Assembly: GCA_023213395.1 (NCBI GenBank)
Contig: CM041465.1
Span: forward strand, 2,728,001 to 2,792,000
Source of the DNA: Cycas panzhihuaensis
Lineage: Eukaryota; Cycadophyta
Reading direction: 5' to 3'
Length of the DNA stretch: 64,000 nt
Each line of letters opens with the position of its first letter. The stretch's first letter is position 1. Positions 50,607-61,817 of this stretch are shown here, piece after piece. Position numbers and translations under genes: made by a program. The notes under the pieces are model-generated. The model saw nothing but the letters and a program-made list of their open reading frames with translations. It had not been told where the DNA came from and did no database searches.

Positions 50607-50972
50607 CTACATCAGACTTATGCCTATAAATAAATCTAATTGAGAACTATTAACCAAGGCACTCACAACCTCCAAGTCTAGCCTAATCTCTAAACTCTAA
50701 GATAGGATTTACATTTAAGCCTTCCACTTAATACACCTTATAGCTAATGGTCTTCTCTAATATTTATAAAATTTAAGAAATTTCAATGATATATATAGAG
50801 TAGTAACTTCAAGGGTCTTAATTGTTCCCCTTGTAAGGTTGAAAAAGTTTTCTTATAAATTAGAGAGTTATCTTTCTTAATATTATGAGTTGAAATTGAT
50901 TTTATATTATGTTCTTATTTAAAGGGAGGGTTCCTTTTATAGAAATAAAAGCAAGAAGACTAAAAAGGAAAA
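50607..50972. other. short AT-rich interval between copia D and gypsy B
   Basis: Probably the remaining leader or 5' LTR of copia D. No PBS-like gctctgatacca is seen and nothing codes. Confidence 0.45.
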
Positions 50973-53900
50973 TGGATGCGCGTTTACGGGATAGCTACCT
51001 AACTAAGTAGGAATAATGAGGGTGATCAATGGCACTATCAGGTATGGATAAGAACCTACAAGCAAGGAAAATACCACGCAGGGCACCCCATGTAGCAGAG
51101 CGCGAGTTCAGGATCTGTAGATGGTACCTAGGTATCAAAAGGCAGTTCCCCACTTCCACTAGGAAAAAGAGGAGGTAGAAGATTAGTCAGGATGGATCTT
51201 GAAGAAGGGTCCTCCCACCCTTTGATGGCTAGAAGGGAAGGGAGAGAAACCCTTAAGGGTTACCCGTAGCAGAGGGAAACAAGTAGGTGAATAACCTACG
51301 ATTGAGGCTCCCTTGGTTGCTCAGACGAGTGGAGGAAACCAAGGGGAAATGTGAAGAGTAATCAAGAAGGATGAGGGTGCTAAAGGCACACAAGTAAACA
51401 GAGCAAAACCAATGTAAGCTAAGATGGCAAGGGCAAAGATTACAAACTAAAGGAAAAAGGTTGGGAGAAAAGTCTTCCTAAAACCATTTCCTATAATAGA
51501 TGTGATGTACAAAGGTGCTAAACCGAATGTAAACCAAAATAAGAATCAATTTCCTTTTTCCTTTCAAGTGATCTAATTACTACCATGCAAGAACTTCTAA
51601 AGGAAAGAGAATAAAAATGAAGCGAAGGCACATACCCGGAATGGAGACGTGATTGAAGTGGTAGCGTTCCCACAAGATGTCCAAGATCACTACACAAAGC
51701 ATAGCAAAAGGGAGGGGTCGTAGTAGTACGAAGCATGTGGCTTCCTTACCTTTCCCAGGAGCGACACTAGAGTGCTAAGAAAGGAAAAAAGGATAGCAAT
51801 AACAACAAATGAAATACTACAATAAATATGAATACATACACTTACCTGAGAGAGAGGAAAAGGGATAAGTCCTTTGCGTCCTCCGTGTACCTGCAAGTAA
51901 GTGAGAGTATCCCTTTCGGGAGAAAGGGTGCTAGCAATACAAAGTGGAATCCCAACAACACATGTATATATGTACCAAAAACAAGCCTTTATACATATAT
52001 GTTAGCATTCATGAACCACAAGATTACAACAACAAACTATGGTGAAAACTATCCAAATGAATGGTAGATAAGTTGGTAAGCCTCGGAGTGGCCCACCTCT
52101 CGTAAGGAGTAACCCTACCTTCCCTAAAGAAGCCACAAGGTAGCGAGGATAGGGCTGTACAAAGGGCTACAAAATGGAGACAACAAAATTGCAAGGAAGC
52201 TCAAAGAGATCCTCAACAAACTGGAGTACTATGGGAGGTAAATCAGGTTGCCGAGAGTAAGGTTGAGCTAGGGACAAGTAGCCGGGGCTTATGTGTTACC
52301 CGGATGGAGGATATAGGCCTACAAACCAGCATTACAACAAGTGCAAACACTGATTTTAGCAGCTGGAAATAGGCTTCTAACCCTTAGCCCCACTCCAGGA
52401 GTAGCACGAGGACAAAGAGGAAGGTTTGGAGGGCGGGAGCCTCTTAGGGAGTGTGAGAGTGGTGCGGAATCCACCCAACTCTATCCCAAACCTTATGGAA
52501 CCCTCTTTGGCCACTATCCTAGGCATGAAACGCAGGAAAAGAAGCCTAAGCAGTAGGGGAAACAATCCAAGACAAAGGCAAGAAGTAACCTCCAAAAATA
52601 AGACAATACAAGCTAGTGTAAACCATGCAAAACTAAGCATAAACTGGGCAAGGAGAGACCTTAGACCAATAAATACCATTTGGAGAAGATGGGAGGCATT
52701 TGCCTCTACCAAAACCTACTGAGAAGAGGCTAAGATATCTGAAGAAAAGTTATAGAGCAGCAGGTATGGAGTCCCTGCTAAGATGACTGAAGGAAAGTCC
52801 TGCACTTGAGACCGCTTGGTGGCTGCCTGGGTAAAGAGGTCCTAGAAACTCTTCAAGGAGGCCCTCTCAAAGGTGTGTAAGGGGCTGTGAAGATGTCACA
52901 GCTAAGCCAAAGGAGATCTAGGTGCTAGAGAGTGGTTGCAGGTCCTGGAACAGTAGTGGAGCAGTAGGAGATAGTAGACAATAGGGCATTTTTCCTTGTT
53001 GATTCTTCTAAAATGAGCCCAAAAGATCCTAAAAAGTGAGTTAGGTAAGGCTTAAATTCCTAGCCTTAATCCTAATCGAGTGATTAGGGCTCCACTGGCA
53101 ATGAGTTAAGTCATGAGACGTGTGGCAATTTTGTAATAAATGCACAAATTGCCATGGCAATTTTTAAAAACAAGTCATGACAGTTGACCGCAAGAAACTT
53201 TCTGCACTGCGGTAGACGTTGCAGATCAGAAAATATCTCGCGATGCAGGACCAAAGGCCAAAACTAGCCCAAACAGCTAGCCTGGGCTATGGACCAGTGA
53301 CCTAGGAGGTCAGTAGGGGGCAGGCCCACCTACCCAGAGGCAGACAAGCAGATAAATAAGCCATAGGAAGCAACAATGGGACTCAAAGGTGTGACAAGTC
53401 AACCAAATGACAATGGGTCATCACACGGGCAAGAATGACATGAACCAAATGGGTCTTAAGGTGAGTAGGGCAGAATGTGGGAAGTGATGAAGCCACTAGG
53501 GTGTCACACTCGTTAGGAATGTGCCCCCGCTATAGTCGTCATAGGCCAAATAAGTATAGATAACACAAAACCATCTACGAAGATATAGCATGCAAGCAAG
53601 TATTCCTCACAAAAGAAAACAACAATAAGATGAGAAACATACCTACACTTACCTGATTCGACCACTCTGTATCCATTCTTGAAAGCTAGGAAACGCTGCC
53701 CCCTTGATAGTAGAGCCTTGCCACTCGAAAGCATGGCGATGGTGAATGCTGGCAACATAACTATCAGTAGCACATGTGTATGTGGATATATAAATCAGGA
53801 TCATAACAGTAGTCAAGGGTGCCAGTGAGTGTCGTGACGAAACACATGGATATGAAGGTAGAGGTGAAGGGAGCATAGGGGTTGCCTATGCACCACCCAG

Positions 53901-54023
53901 AAGTTGACTGGAAAACACAAAGGGTGAGGGGGCTGCCCCCACCATAAAAGATGCAAAGAGATATGCATAACCAAGTAGGAAAGATGAGTGAAAAAAACTG
54001 GCAGTCATCATAGTTTAACCTCA
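50973..54023 (-). repeat. 3' LTR of gypsy B (about 3.05 kb)
   Basis: Boundaries are set by comparison with the element A LTRs: left TGGATGCGCG against TGGTGCAGG, right TTTAACCTCA in both (54023 and 12048). Similarity is patchy but in register, for example 53660-53760 against 11560-11640. The sense (minus) strand has two perfect splice-donor-like strings CAGGTAAGTG, near 51837-51847 and 53646-53655. Short open frames inside look spurious. Boundary accuracy is perhaps tens of bases. Confidence 0.7.
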
Positions 54024-54149
54024 TTAGTGGCTAGGTTTTAGAGGTGTGAATGGATCATAAGAAGATGAGCATGACAGTCTGGGACTCGACAACAGAGCAA
54101 CCGGACGAGTCTCAGGGATGGTTAGCGAGAAGAGGGAGGCGACGCTCAA

Positions 54150-54543
54150 GGATGAGGCGAACGAGACTATCTACCTCAGCGTTGAGGGCTCGAGGAATGT
54201 GTCAAATGTTAATAGCCTGGAAGTAAGCCAAAAAGGATCTGGTGGTCAAAACAATGGCTCTCAAGTGAGGGCACCACACCTAGTAAACCTAGGTTAGATG
54301 GGACACCATAACCTAGGAGTCACAAAGAAGAACAATTGATCTGTGATGGAAATGGAGAGCATCTGTTAGAGCTTCAATGACAGTTGTGTACTCAGCTTCA
54401 TTATTGGTAGCCTCTGGGATGAATATCCCAGAGCATAGGAAATCGTGTCTGGAGGGGCTGCGAAGGATCCACGCAGTGATAGAAGGTCTAAGGTTACTAC
54501 AGCTTCCGCTGTCGGTAAAAATATAGAGAGACATAAGTGACAC
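54150..54543 (-). pseudogene. second RNase H domain of gypsy B, downstream of integrase
   Basis: A type I RNase H would degrade RNA in RNA:DNA hybrids during reverse transcription. On the minus strand one frame reads YIFTDSGS (about 54525), then ATNNEAEYTTVIEAL (about 54410), LLCDS (about 54315), and HIPRALNAEVDSLVR (about 54205-54160). These give the D-E-D-D catalytic positions and the C-terminal H-x-x-R-x-x-N/D motif. The only interruptions I see are stops at Gln- or Trp-like positions. It is separate from the RNase H that follows RT (60189-59600). The NNEAEY type resembles the additional archaeal-like RNase H of Tat elements, but here it lies between integrase and the LTR. It begins about 130 bp from the LTR border. 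Confidence 0.8.
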
Positions 54544-55053
54544 AAAGTCTTGGTAATAATAAACAATAACGAAGCGAAAAGAGACTCAAAAGGCAAGCAA
54601 TAAATGGCCGTGAAGGGTAGGAGGACCTAGCAATGAGGCTACCCAAGGACGAGAGTAGGCTATCCGACCACTACCTGAGAGCGGGTGGAAAAGGCACCCT
54701 GGGGTACCAAAGGTTGCTTTAGGAAGCAAAACATGCCCCTAGATGGGGGAGCACTCCCTCTAGAGGCCCCAAGAGTAGAAAAGAGCTGCGGAAATGGGTC
54801 CGGGATGGCGAAACGAGCCAAACGAGTATAAACTTGGGCATGCACTAGGGTGGCACGTAAAACGAGATGGAAGGGCCCTGCGAAAAAGTGCAATGAGGAG
54901 GTGCCATAAATGCACTCACAAGAAGGAGAGAAAGGGAAGTTATAAGAGCACAATGGGAGACAGGGCCAGAAGACAAAGGTGATTTAGGAAACGGGATGGT
55001 CCAAACGGCTGTCACGAGAACAAAAATGGAGACAGTGCCCGTTGGGGTCCCCA
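54544..55053. other. spacer between second RNase H and antisense promoter region, gypsy B
   Basis: No recognisable domain on either strand. It is relatively GC-rich, and short open frames overlap on both strands without motif support. Confidence 0.5.
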
Positions 55054-55064
55054 CTTATATAAGG
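55054..55064 (+). promoter_or_regulatory. candidate TATA box for the antisense gene of gypsy B
   Basis: cttatataagg, a good plant TATA box, stands in GC-rich surroundings about 700 bp upstream of the first ATG of the plus-strand gene. Between them lie a G/C-rich leader and an acceptor-like tttgtag at about 55719-55725, which suggests a leader intron. Inferred from sequence only. Confidence 0.45.
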
Positions 55065-55758
55065 AAATTCGACGTAAAACTGATTCATTTTCACCGGCTC
55101 TCGAGAGAATCCAGAGCCATTTCCTTACGTAGTAGAGCGCTACCCGATTACGGAGGCACGCAGAGGGAGATCAGACCATTGGATTAGAGCATGGAGATAG
55201 CCATTGAGACCATTAGAGTGTGATGGCGACAGCCAGGCCAGATCGAATGAGTGGATCTTACGAAACCTATCCCATTTTGAAGTTTTAATTTCAGTGATTT
55301 TTATGTAGTTTTTGGGCCCCATATGGGTAAATAGTGACCTCTCGAAGTCTGAATTAGACCCAGAAAGAGGGGGGACTTGGGCATTAGGCAGCCCTGGTCC
55401 CGGTGGGCCCCACAAAGGTCCACCCAGGAAGATTTTTTTTGTGTTTTTGGGCAGAAAACGCCCCCTTTCAGGGGGGTGCCATTCACACCGCGACAAAGAT
55501 CGCAGTCCTGTGATTTTTTCCGTGGAGCCCTAATCACCATGGGACTTGAGCTAAACTCTGCTATACTACGGAGTTTAGTGCGGTACGAAGGCGAACCTGC
55601 TGAAAAAAGAAGATGAAGAGGGCCAACAGGCCCCGTATCTCGATTAGGCAAAGCCAAGAGATGGCTAGAAGGGCAGAGAGCTGATGTGAGCTTATTTTGA
55701 CTAGTTTTTATGGTGTTTGTAGGTTGTTATCGCGGTAGATAACAACGAGAACATAGTG

Positions 55759-57637
55759 ATGGCTATGCTTAGCTTCATCAAGATGATGTCTAAGGAGGAC
55801 AAGGGGGTCCTACGAAGGTGTGGCCTGTTGAAGGCCCTGAAGACACCTCAATACACGTCAGACCAGAGACTGTTAGTTGATATAGTATCACACTAGGACC
55901 GAAGGAGGTACATTTTCCACCTACCCCAGGTGGGAGATGTGACAGTGACGCTGAGGGACATTAGGCAGATACTGAGAGTACTGGCGACTGGGAGGCTAGT
56001 TACACTGGGAGTGCTACCTAGCAATGAGGTAATATACACGGAGGTAGCAGTGTTTTTCATAGGGGCAGACAGATGGGAGAGGAGAGGGGTTCCCCTCCAG
56101 ACCATAGTTATGTCTAGAGTTCCTCGTGTGAGGAAACTCATCACATTGTGCATTCTGTTCCAGATTTCCCAGAAACATAACTATAGGGAAATCCCTGGGG
56201 GATGGTGGATGCTGTGCACCATTGTGAGGCCAGCTAGAGGATGGATTGGGCCACCTTGATAGTAGTGAACCTCGTCGCACAGCTGGATAGTATCAGGATG
56301 ACAGGCAGGAGGGGACTATCATATAACACGTTGCTATAGTGTTGGTTCTTCGATCATTTTGGAGTAGTAGCACCAGTAGGGGGACCACACCCCATTGTAG
56401 AGTGGGCCCCGATGGTCCATAGGTGGCAGACCAGACTGAGAGGGACAGAGGACCATGCCCATATCTGACATTCAGTGGAGGTTACATCACTGGACCTCCT
56501 CACTATGAGGGACTTCATAGCAGACCCATATAGAGCAGTGAGGTGGGACAGCGACGATGAGGCAGGGGGAGCCAGGACACTCCCAAGGGATGATGATGAT
56601 GGAGATGGAGGAGATGGGCCAGCCCGCCATGACCTACGGGAGGGGCAGGCCCATCAGGGACAACAGGAGGAGTAGTAGGGCCATCTGGGACTACCGACAG
56701 AGAGGTAGGCCCATTAGGGGCTGCGGAGGAGAGCATGGAGCCAGTGATAAGAACCCGCAGGCTACAGATCATGAGGAGATCTGGAGAGGTGATAACTAAG
56801 TGAATCCCAATGAGGAGAGAGGCCCAGGTAGAGGAGGTACTTAAGGAGGAGGTACCAGTAGCTGGCAGGGAGCTAGGAGCGGAGGCTATCGCATAGGCAG
56901 AGGAGCCGACGGTTGCGGTAGGTGAGACCTTACCTCCTCATCATTTGATAGCCAGATAGATAGTTTGATTTGGTTTTATTTTGGTATACAGTTGGATATA
57001 TACTGACATATGGTATGTTGGGTTTGCAGGTCCTGTAAAGATCTAGCAGTTAGTAGAGGCCATGGTGAGGGAGATGTTCCCTCAGGTATACACAGAGGGG
57101 CAACCGCCCATCCAGGCAGAGGATGTACCTAGATTGGTAGGTGCCCACATGGTAGCATTCACCTCACTAGCGAGGGCGAGAGACATATGGGCTGCAAAGT
57201 CCTAGGAGCATATAGCATTCAGGGGATAGATGCAGCAAGAGCTAGACAAGGCTCGGGGCATGCGAGATGCATTACAGAGTCACGTACAGGCACTAGAGGC
57301 CCATAGTAGAGCCAGAGGGGATATGGAGAGCCATATCTAGCTAGTTATACTAGAGGAGAGACTCTGAGGGATGGAGGAGAGGTTGCACCTCATAGAGGTG
57401 GAGCAGGATCGTATCCAGGTGCGATACGATTGACTGGTCGAGGACATGGCAGCATCGAGGTTGGCATGGAGTAGGACTCAGACCCATACGGCAGTGACGA
57501 CCCCGAGGAGGCCAAGACAGGAGGGGAGTGAGGCAGGGAGCTCACGAAGACCCAAGAGGAGTCTCAAAGGGATGTGGTCCCCAGGAGAGGGATCACACAG
57601 ATTAGGAGATGATACCCCAGGAGTGGGGCAGCAGTAG
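55759..57637 (+). pseudogene. antisense plant-mobile-domain-like gene inside gypsy B
   Basis: Runs opposite to gag-pol. From ATG 55759 (MAMLSFIKMMSKEDKG) the frame reads through HLPQVGDVTVTLRDIRQIL and ILRVLATGRLVTLG (about 55920-56010), a pattern typical of the aminotransferase-like plant mobile domain (PMD) family. Near 56235 a frameshift moves it to a frame with CWFFDHFGVVAPVGG and VHRWQTRLRG (about 56340-56440), also PMD-like. An apparent intron (56922-57029) separates an exon encoding a polar, Glu/Gln/Arg-rich, probably coiled-coil tail and a basic C-terminus ending VGQQ at 57637. About ten stops or shifts make it a pseudogene. PMD proteins are known both as host genes and in transposons; the function of such antisense genes in Tat elements is unknown. 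Confidence 0.72.
56922..57029 (+). other. apparent spliceosomal intron in the antisense gene (108 bp)
   Basis: Donor gcggtag/GTGAGACC and acceptor ggtttgCAG/gtcc, with a T-rich interior (gatttggttttattttgg), contrasting with the GC-rich coding sequence on both sides. The length is a multiple of three. The plus-strand orientation of the signals supports transcription opposite to pol. Confidence 0.65.
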
Positions 57638-58272
57638 TGTGGTAGTTATGCATCTAGTTTTGACAGGGGAAAGCACGACCCTCCAGGGGGTCATATATAT
57701 AGAGTCATATGATTGTACCCCCCCTACAAGGACACCAGCTTCCCATATATACAATATAACATATGATTTTGATGTGTATATATATAGAGGAGGTAATTGA
57801 CACCCCATTTTGATATGAGATTATGTGTATATCATGTGTGATAGATGACATGTATGTTTTGTTATGTATGTTATAGATGCTTTGTTATATGATGCACATA
57901 TTTCCTTCCATGCATGGTCATATATCTAATAGGAGCACACGCAACCACCATGAGTAGAGGCGATAGACAAATGTGGGGTTAGAAATAGGGCGACATGCAT
58001 GTCCATGAAGGAGGATAGTAGGATACGTGAAGGAAATACCAAATGAGAGGGGGGAGTAACGATACTCTAGAGCATTGTCCTAATTGGGGGGTGCTGAAAT
58101 AGGAAGATAAGAGTTCTAAAAGGATATGGGAACATGGGTTCTGTGGGAGGAACTAGAAAGAAATGGAAGAGGCCATCCTAAGTTATCATTCCACCCGTGG
58201 CTGGGAGAAATGGGAACAACTTAAGATAGTAGTTTAGGCTCATTTCGAAGCGTGGGTGAAGTGACAGCAAGG
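57638..58272. other. spacer between antisense gene and integrase, gypsy B
   Basis: AT-rich stretch with tatata tracts (57770-57790) after the antisense stop, likely holding the 3' UTR of that gene and the 3' UTR of pol. No domain visible. Confidence 0.55.
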
Positions 58273-59599
58273 TCATGAGTAAAACTTCTTAAGGAATTTC
58301 CCATTAACAGCTTTCTCAAACTCGAGACCTTCCAGGGTGGCAATCCTATAAGCACCATTACCGAGGGTCCTGATAATGACAAAAGGGCCAACCCATCTAG
58401 GTTTGAATTTGGTCAAACAGTCATGAAGATATTCTAATTTGAGGACATAGTCCCTGGAAAACAAAGAACATGAATGAAGATGTTTATCATAGGTCCTTTA
58501 TGAGCGAGCTTTGGATGCCAGGTTAGCCTGATGAGCGGCTAAATGTCTCTCATCCAAAGCTTCGAGGTCTAGAAGGTGAGCTTAACGGATCGACTCCTCG
58601 CCAATGAGACCTTGAAGAGAGACTCGCAAGGAAGGGATTTCCACTTCTAACAGGAGTACTGCCTCAGTACCATAGACCAGGGAGAATGGGGTTATTCCTG
58701 TGGCAGGCAGCTGGAGGTGGAAGGTAGCTGGAGGTGCCAGTCTCTTTGAGACTAAGCAATAGTTTTCTTTAGGATATTAACGAGAGTCTTGTTGAATGAA
58801 TCTACCTAACCATTTGCCTAGGGGTAGTTAGGAGATGAGGTCTTATGAGAAATCTTGAACTTCTCATAAAGCTCATCCATCTCCTTGTTACAAAAAGGGG
58901 GTTCCATTGTCAGTGATCAAGACGTCTGGAATCCTGAAATGATAAATGATGTGTTGGTAAACGAAGGTAGCTATCGCTTTACCAAGAGTAGTAACTAGGG
59001 GAATGGCCTCTACCCATTTGGTGAAGTATTCCATAGTAGTCAAGATAAACTTGTGCGATGACGACGAAGGTGGAGAGATAGCCCCGATGAGGTCTAGCCC
59101 CTACTGAGCGAAAGGCCATGGAGAAATAATGGGGTGAAGGGCCTCATAAGGCACATGGGAGATGTTGGCATATTCCTGACATCGTCGACATCTCAGGGCA
59201 AAGGCATGGGCGTCCTTAAAGAGGGACGGCCAAAAGTAACCCATACGGAGGATCCTCTGGGCCATAGACTGGCCCTCAAAGTGGCCCCTACAAATACCAT
59301 GGTGGCATTCGCAGAGTATTTGGTTAGCTTCATCGGCAGTGATGCAGTAGAGGAGGATCCCATCGAAGGACCTCTTATACAATACTTCATCCATGAGGAA
59401 GTATTGCCTAGTAGAAGTCCGGATACGAGATCTAACTTTACTACTAACATCAGGGCGATATTGCTGTTGCGTGAGATACCGTACTATATCGCTATACCAC
59501 TCATTATCGATGAGTGGATGAGGAGAAACGTCCTGAATCGTTAAGATGGACTCATCAGGGAGTGAATCATCGACAAGAGTATCAAAAGAGTTAGGAATA
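58273..59599 (-). pseudogene. pol: gypsy B integrase
   Basis: Minus strand: N-terminal HHCC zinc finger (H-H in CHHGICRGHFEGQSM, then CRRCQ; about 59320-59180), SPWPFAQ-GLDLIG (first catalytic D, about 59100), ITDNGTPF (second D, about 58915), and NYP-ANG-VDSFNKTL (about 58830-58790), where the third catalytic Glu reads Asp. The C-terminal part (58464-58273) with FKPRWVGPFVIIRTLGNGAY is intact and defines the end of pol. A one-base gain in a T run just after the second D shifts the frame, and several Gln sites are stops. Inactive. Confidence 0.9.
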
Positions 59600-60941
59600 G
59601 GGACGTCTGTGAGCTGCTCGGCCACCACCATTCCCTTCTTTGATTTCTGATTAACGATATGAAGGTCAAATTCTTGGAGTATGATGGCCCAACGACTAGC
59701 CCTACCCATCAAATCTAAATGAGTGAGTAAGTATCACAAGGGATCAGACTGGACGATCATCTTGGTGGTCTTGCCAAGCAAGTAATATTTAAACTTCTTA
59801 GCCGCGTGGACCAAGGAGAGACATTCCTTCTCGGCAGGTGAGTAGTTAAGTTCAGTAGACACGAGAGTGTGACTGATGAAATAAATAGCTATCTCAGTTC
59901 CTCAGTCATCTTCCTAAGCTAACATAGCGCCCAAGGACTCATCAGTCACTGAGGTATAAAGAACGAAGGGCCTATCGAAGCGAGGGGGCACCAAAGATAG
60001 AGCGACGAGGGATTCCTTAAGTCCTTTGAAGGCTTGTTGGGTCTTGTCAGACCAAACAAAAGGAGCTCCCTTCTTCAATAGGTTCATAAGGGGTTTAGCA
60101 CTCATGGCAAAGTCTGCCAAGAAGTGCCTGAGAAAACTGAGCCTACCTAGAAATGACTTGATATGTCGTTGGGTTCTAGGAGGTGGCATGTCAAGGATTG
60201 CCCTGACCTTGTCAAGACCAATCTGGATTCCTTATTTGGATATAAGAAATCTAAAGAGTTTACCCGAAGTAATGGCACACACACACTTGAGTGGGTTTAG
60301 GCTAATATAATACTTGCGGCATCGTGAGAAGATAGCCCACAAGTCAGAGGGATGATGGGCCCTGACACGTGACAGACCCATCATGTCATCCATGAAGACC
60401 TCCAATGTGTTGTTAATAAGGTCATGGAAGATGAAATTCATTGCTCTTTGATAAGTAGCACCTGCATTTTTAAGGCCAAAGGGCATTACCTTGTAGGCAA
60501 AGGTACCCCGTGGTGTGGTGAAGGCCATCTTGTGGCGGTCTTCGAGAGATATCTGGATCTGGTTATAACCAGAGAAGCCATCCATTAAGGACATAACTTC
60601 AAATCCAGTAGTTCGATCAATGATTTGATCGATGAAGGGAAGTGGAAAGTTGTCCTTAGGATAAGCATTGTTTATGTCACGGAAATTGATGCATATGTGG
60701 ATGGCCCTGTTCTTCTTAGCAACGAGGACAATGTTGGAGACCCACTTGGGGTAATCAATGGAAGTAATAAGTCTAACATCCAAGAGCTTCACAACCTCCA
60801 TCTTAATGGTGGTCGATAGCTTAGGGTGAAGAGGACACTACTTCTAGCACACGGGGCGGATGCCAGGAATGGTGGTGAGATTATGAGTAACAATGGAGGG
60901 TCAATTCCCTTCATGTCAGAATAAACCCATGCAAAAACGTC
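59600..60941 (-). pseudogene. pol: gypsy B reverse transcriptase and first RNase H
   Basis: RT from about 60930: VVKLLDVRLITSIDYPKWVS, then INFRDINNAYPKDNFPLPFID, TPRGTFAYKVMPFGLKNAGA, and the catalytic box as VFMDDMM (about 60400) where Tat RTs usually have YVDD. The stretch 60801-60232 is open for 189 codons. Connection and RNase H follow: LGRLSFLRHFLADF, PFVWSDKTQQAF, then VLYTSVTDESLGAMLA (the usual first catalytic Asp is in a degenerate SVTDES), LNYSPAEKECLSLV (E), and SRWAIILQEFDLHIV at about 59690. Only a few stops, so it is less decayed than the copia copies. Confidence 0.92.
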
Positions 60942-61817
60942 CTAAAACTCCTGGAACAAAAGGGAATACTCCCTTACCTCATCAGGAGAGTATTCCATCG
61001 CAACTTTAATGACCTTGCCAGGGGCTAAGACTATGTCTTGGGTTGCCCCCATGCACATGGCATTCCCCTCCTCGAAGTGGAGAGGGGCAAGGTCAATAGG
61101 AGGAGATGGAATAGGGGACGAGATTGGGTCAACGAGTGTGGACCCAATCGCAAGGATCTTTTGGTGGCCAAGCCTGTGATGACCATAAGGCAAGTTAGGT
61201 GTGAAGCTCGCTAGGTGCTCGAGCAAGGCTTCATCATCCTCGAAGTAATCTACCCCATGGATGACCTTACTCCGAGTAGACGAAGTGCTAGAGGAAGTGG
61301 AGACAACGGGACCATGATGGTCATCAGGTTGCCTGTCTTCCTCGTAAGACTCTAAGAGAGAGTCTCGAAGGGGCTCCTCGGAAGGAGCGAAAGGGAGTTC
61401 TTTGAAGCCATCACCTGCAGGGGCTGATGCAGAGTAAGAACTGATGACGGATGAGTCAACACGAGCAATGACATGTGACACACAAGAGTAGCTAGTCTCA
61501 CCAATGAAAGAGGTTCTAGATGGAGATCTAGAATGGGATGGGTGTGACCTACTGGTGTGGAGGAAGGAAATAAGGTGGAGACAATCCTTGTTCTCATCGT
61601 ACGACTCGTCGTCATTAAATGAAGCGAGGTACCCGTAGCTCCCAATGCCAATAGGAGTGAAACGCATGAGACTAGGAAAAGAAGATACATGATCTTCTTC
61701 AGATGGATTAGGTATACTAATGGAGCAAGCTGAGGCATGAGTAGAAGGGCCTTGGCTTACCTGATTGATAGGACGAGTTTGTTTAGCAAGTGGACGTTCA
61801 CAGGGAACAACCCTCAT
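60942..61817 (-). CDS. gypsy B linker open frame between protease and RT (291 codons)
   Basis: The longest uninterrupted frame in the window, in the same frame as the protease segment (62441-62025). Low-complexity, Ser-rich blocks (RSHPSHSRSPSRTS, STSSSTSSTRS) and acidic patches. The C-terminus (SPDEVREYSLLFQEF, continuing after a stop as DVFAWVYSDMKGIDP) is the conserved Tat sequence just before RT. It is therefore part of gag-pol rather than a free gene, and the initial Met is probably not a true start. Some Tat/Ogre elements carry an intron between protease and RT; I see no compelling splice pair here. Confidence 0.75.
   Translation of the reverse strand: MRVVPCERPLAKQTRPINQVSQGPSTHASACSISIPNPSEEDHVSSFPSLMRFTPIGIGSYGYLASFNDDESYDENKDCLHLISFLHTSRSHPSHSRSPSRTSFIGETSYSCVSHVIARVDSSVISSYSASAPAGDGFKELPFAPSEEPLRDSLLESYEEDRQPDDHHGPVVSTSSSTSSTRSKVIHGVDYFEDDEALLEHLASFTPNLPYGHHRLGHQKILAIGSTLVDPISSPIPSPPIDLAPLHFEEGNAMCMGATQDIVLAPGKVIKVAMEYSPDEVREYSLLFQEF

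Noticed and set aside
52341-52722. Overlapping open frames of about 70-110 codons on both strands
   Set aside because: They lie inside the 3' LTR of gypsy B, overlap each other antisense and show no domain. Taken as chance frames in GC-richer sequence.
55140-55657. Two 118-codon minus-strand frames and several plus-strand frames
   Set aside because: They overlap in different frames, are Gly/Pro-rich from GC-rich leader sequence, and have no motif. Better read as the leader of the antisense gene.
59134-59544. 136-codon plus-strand frame
   Set aside because: Exact antisense shadow of the integrase zinc-finger region of gypsy B.
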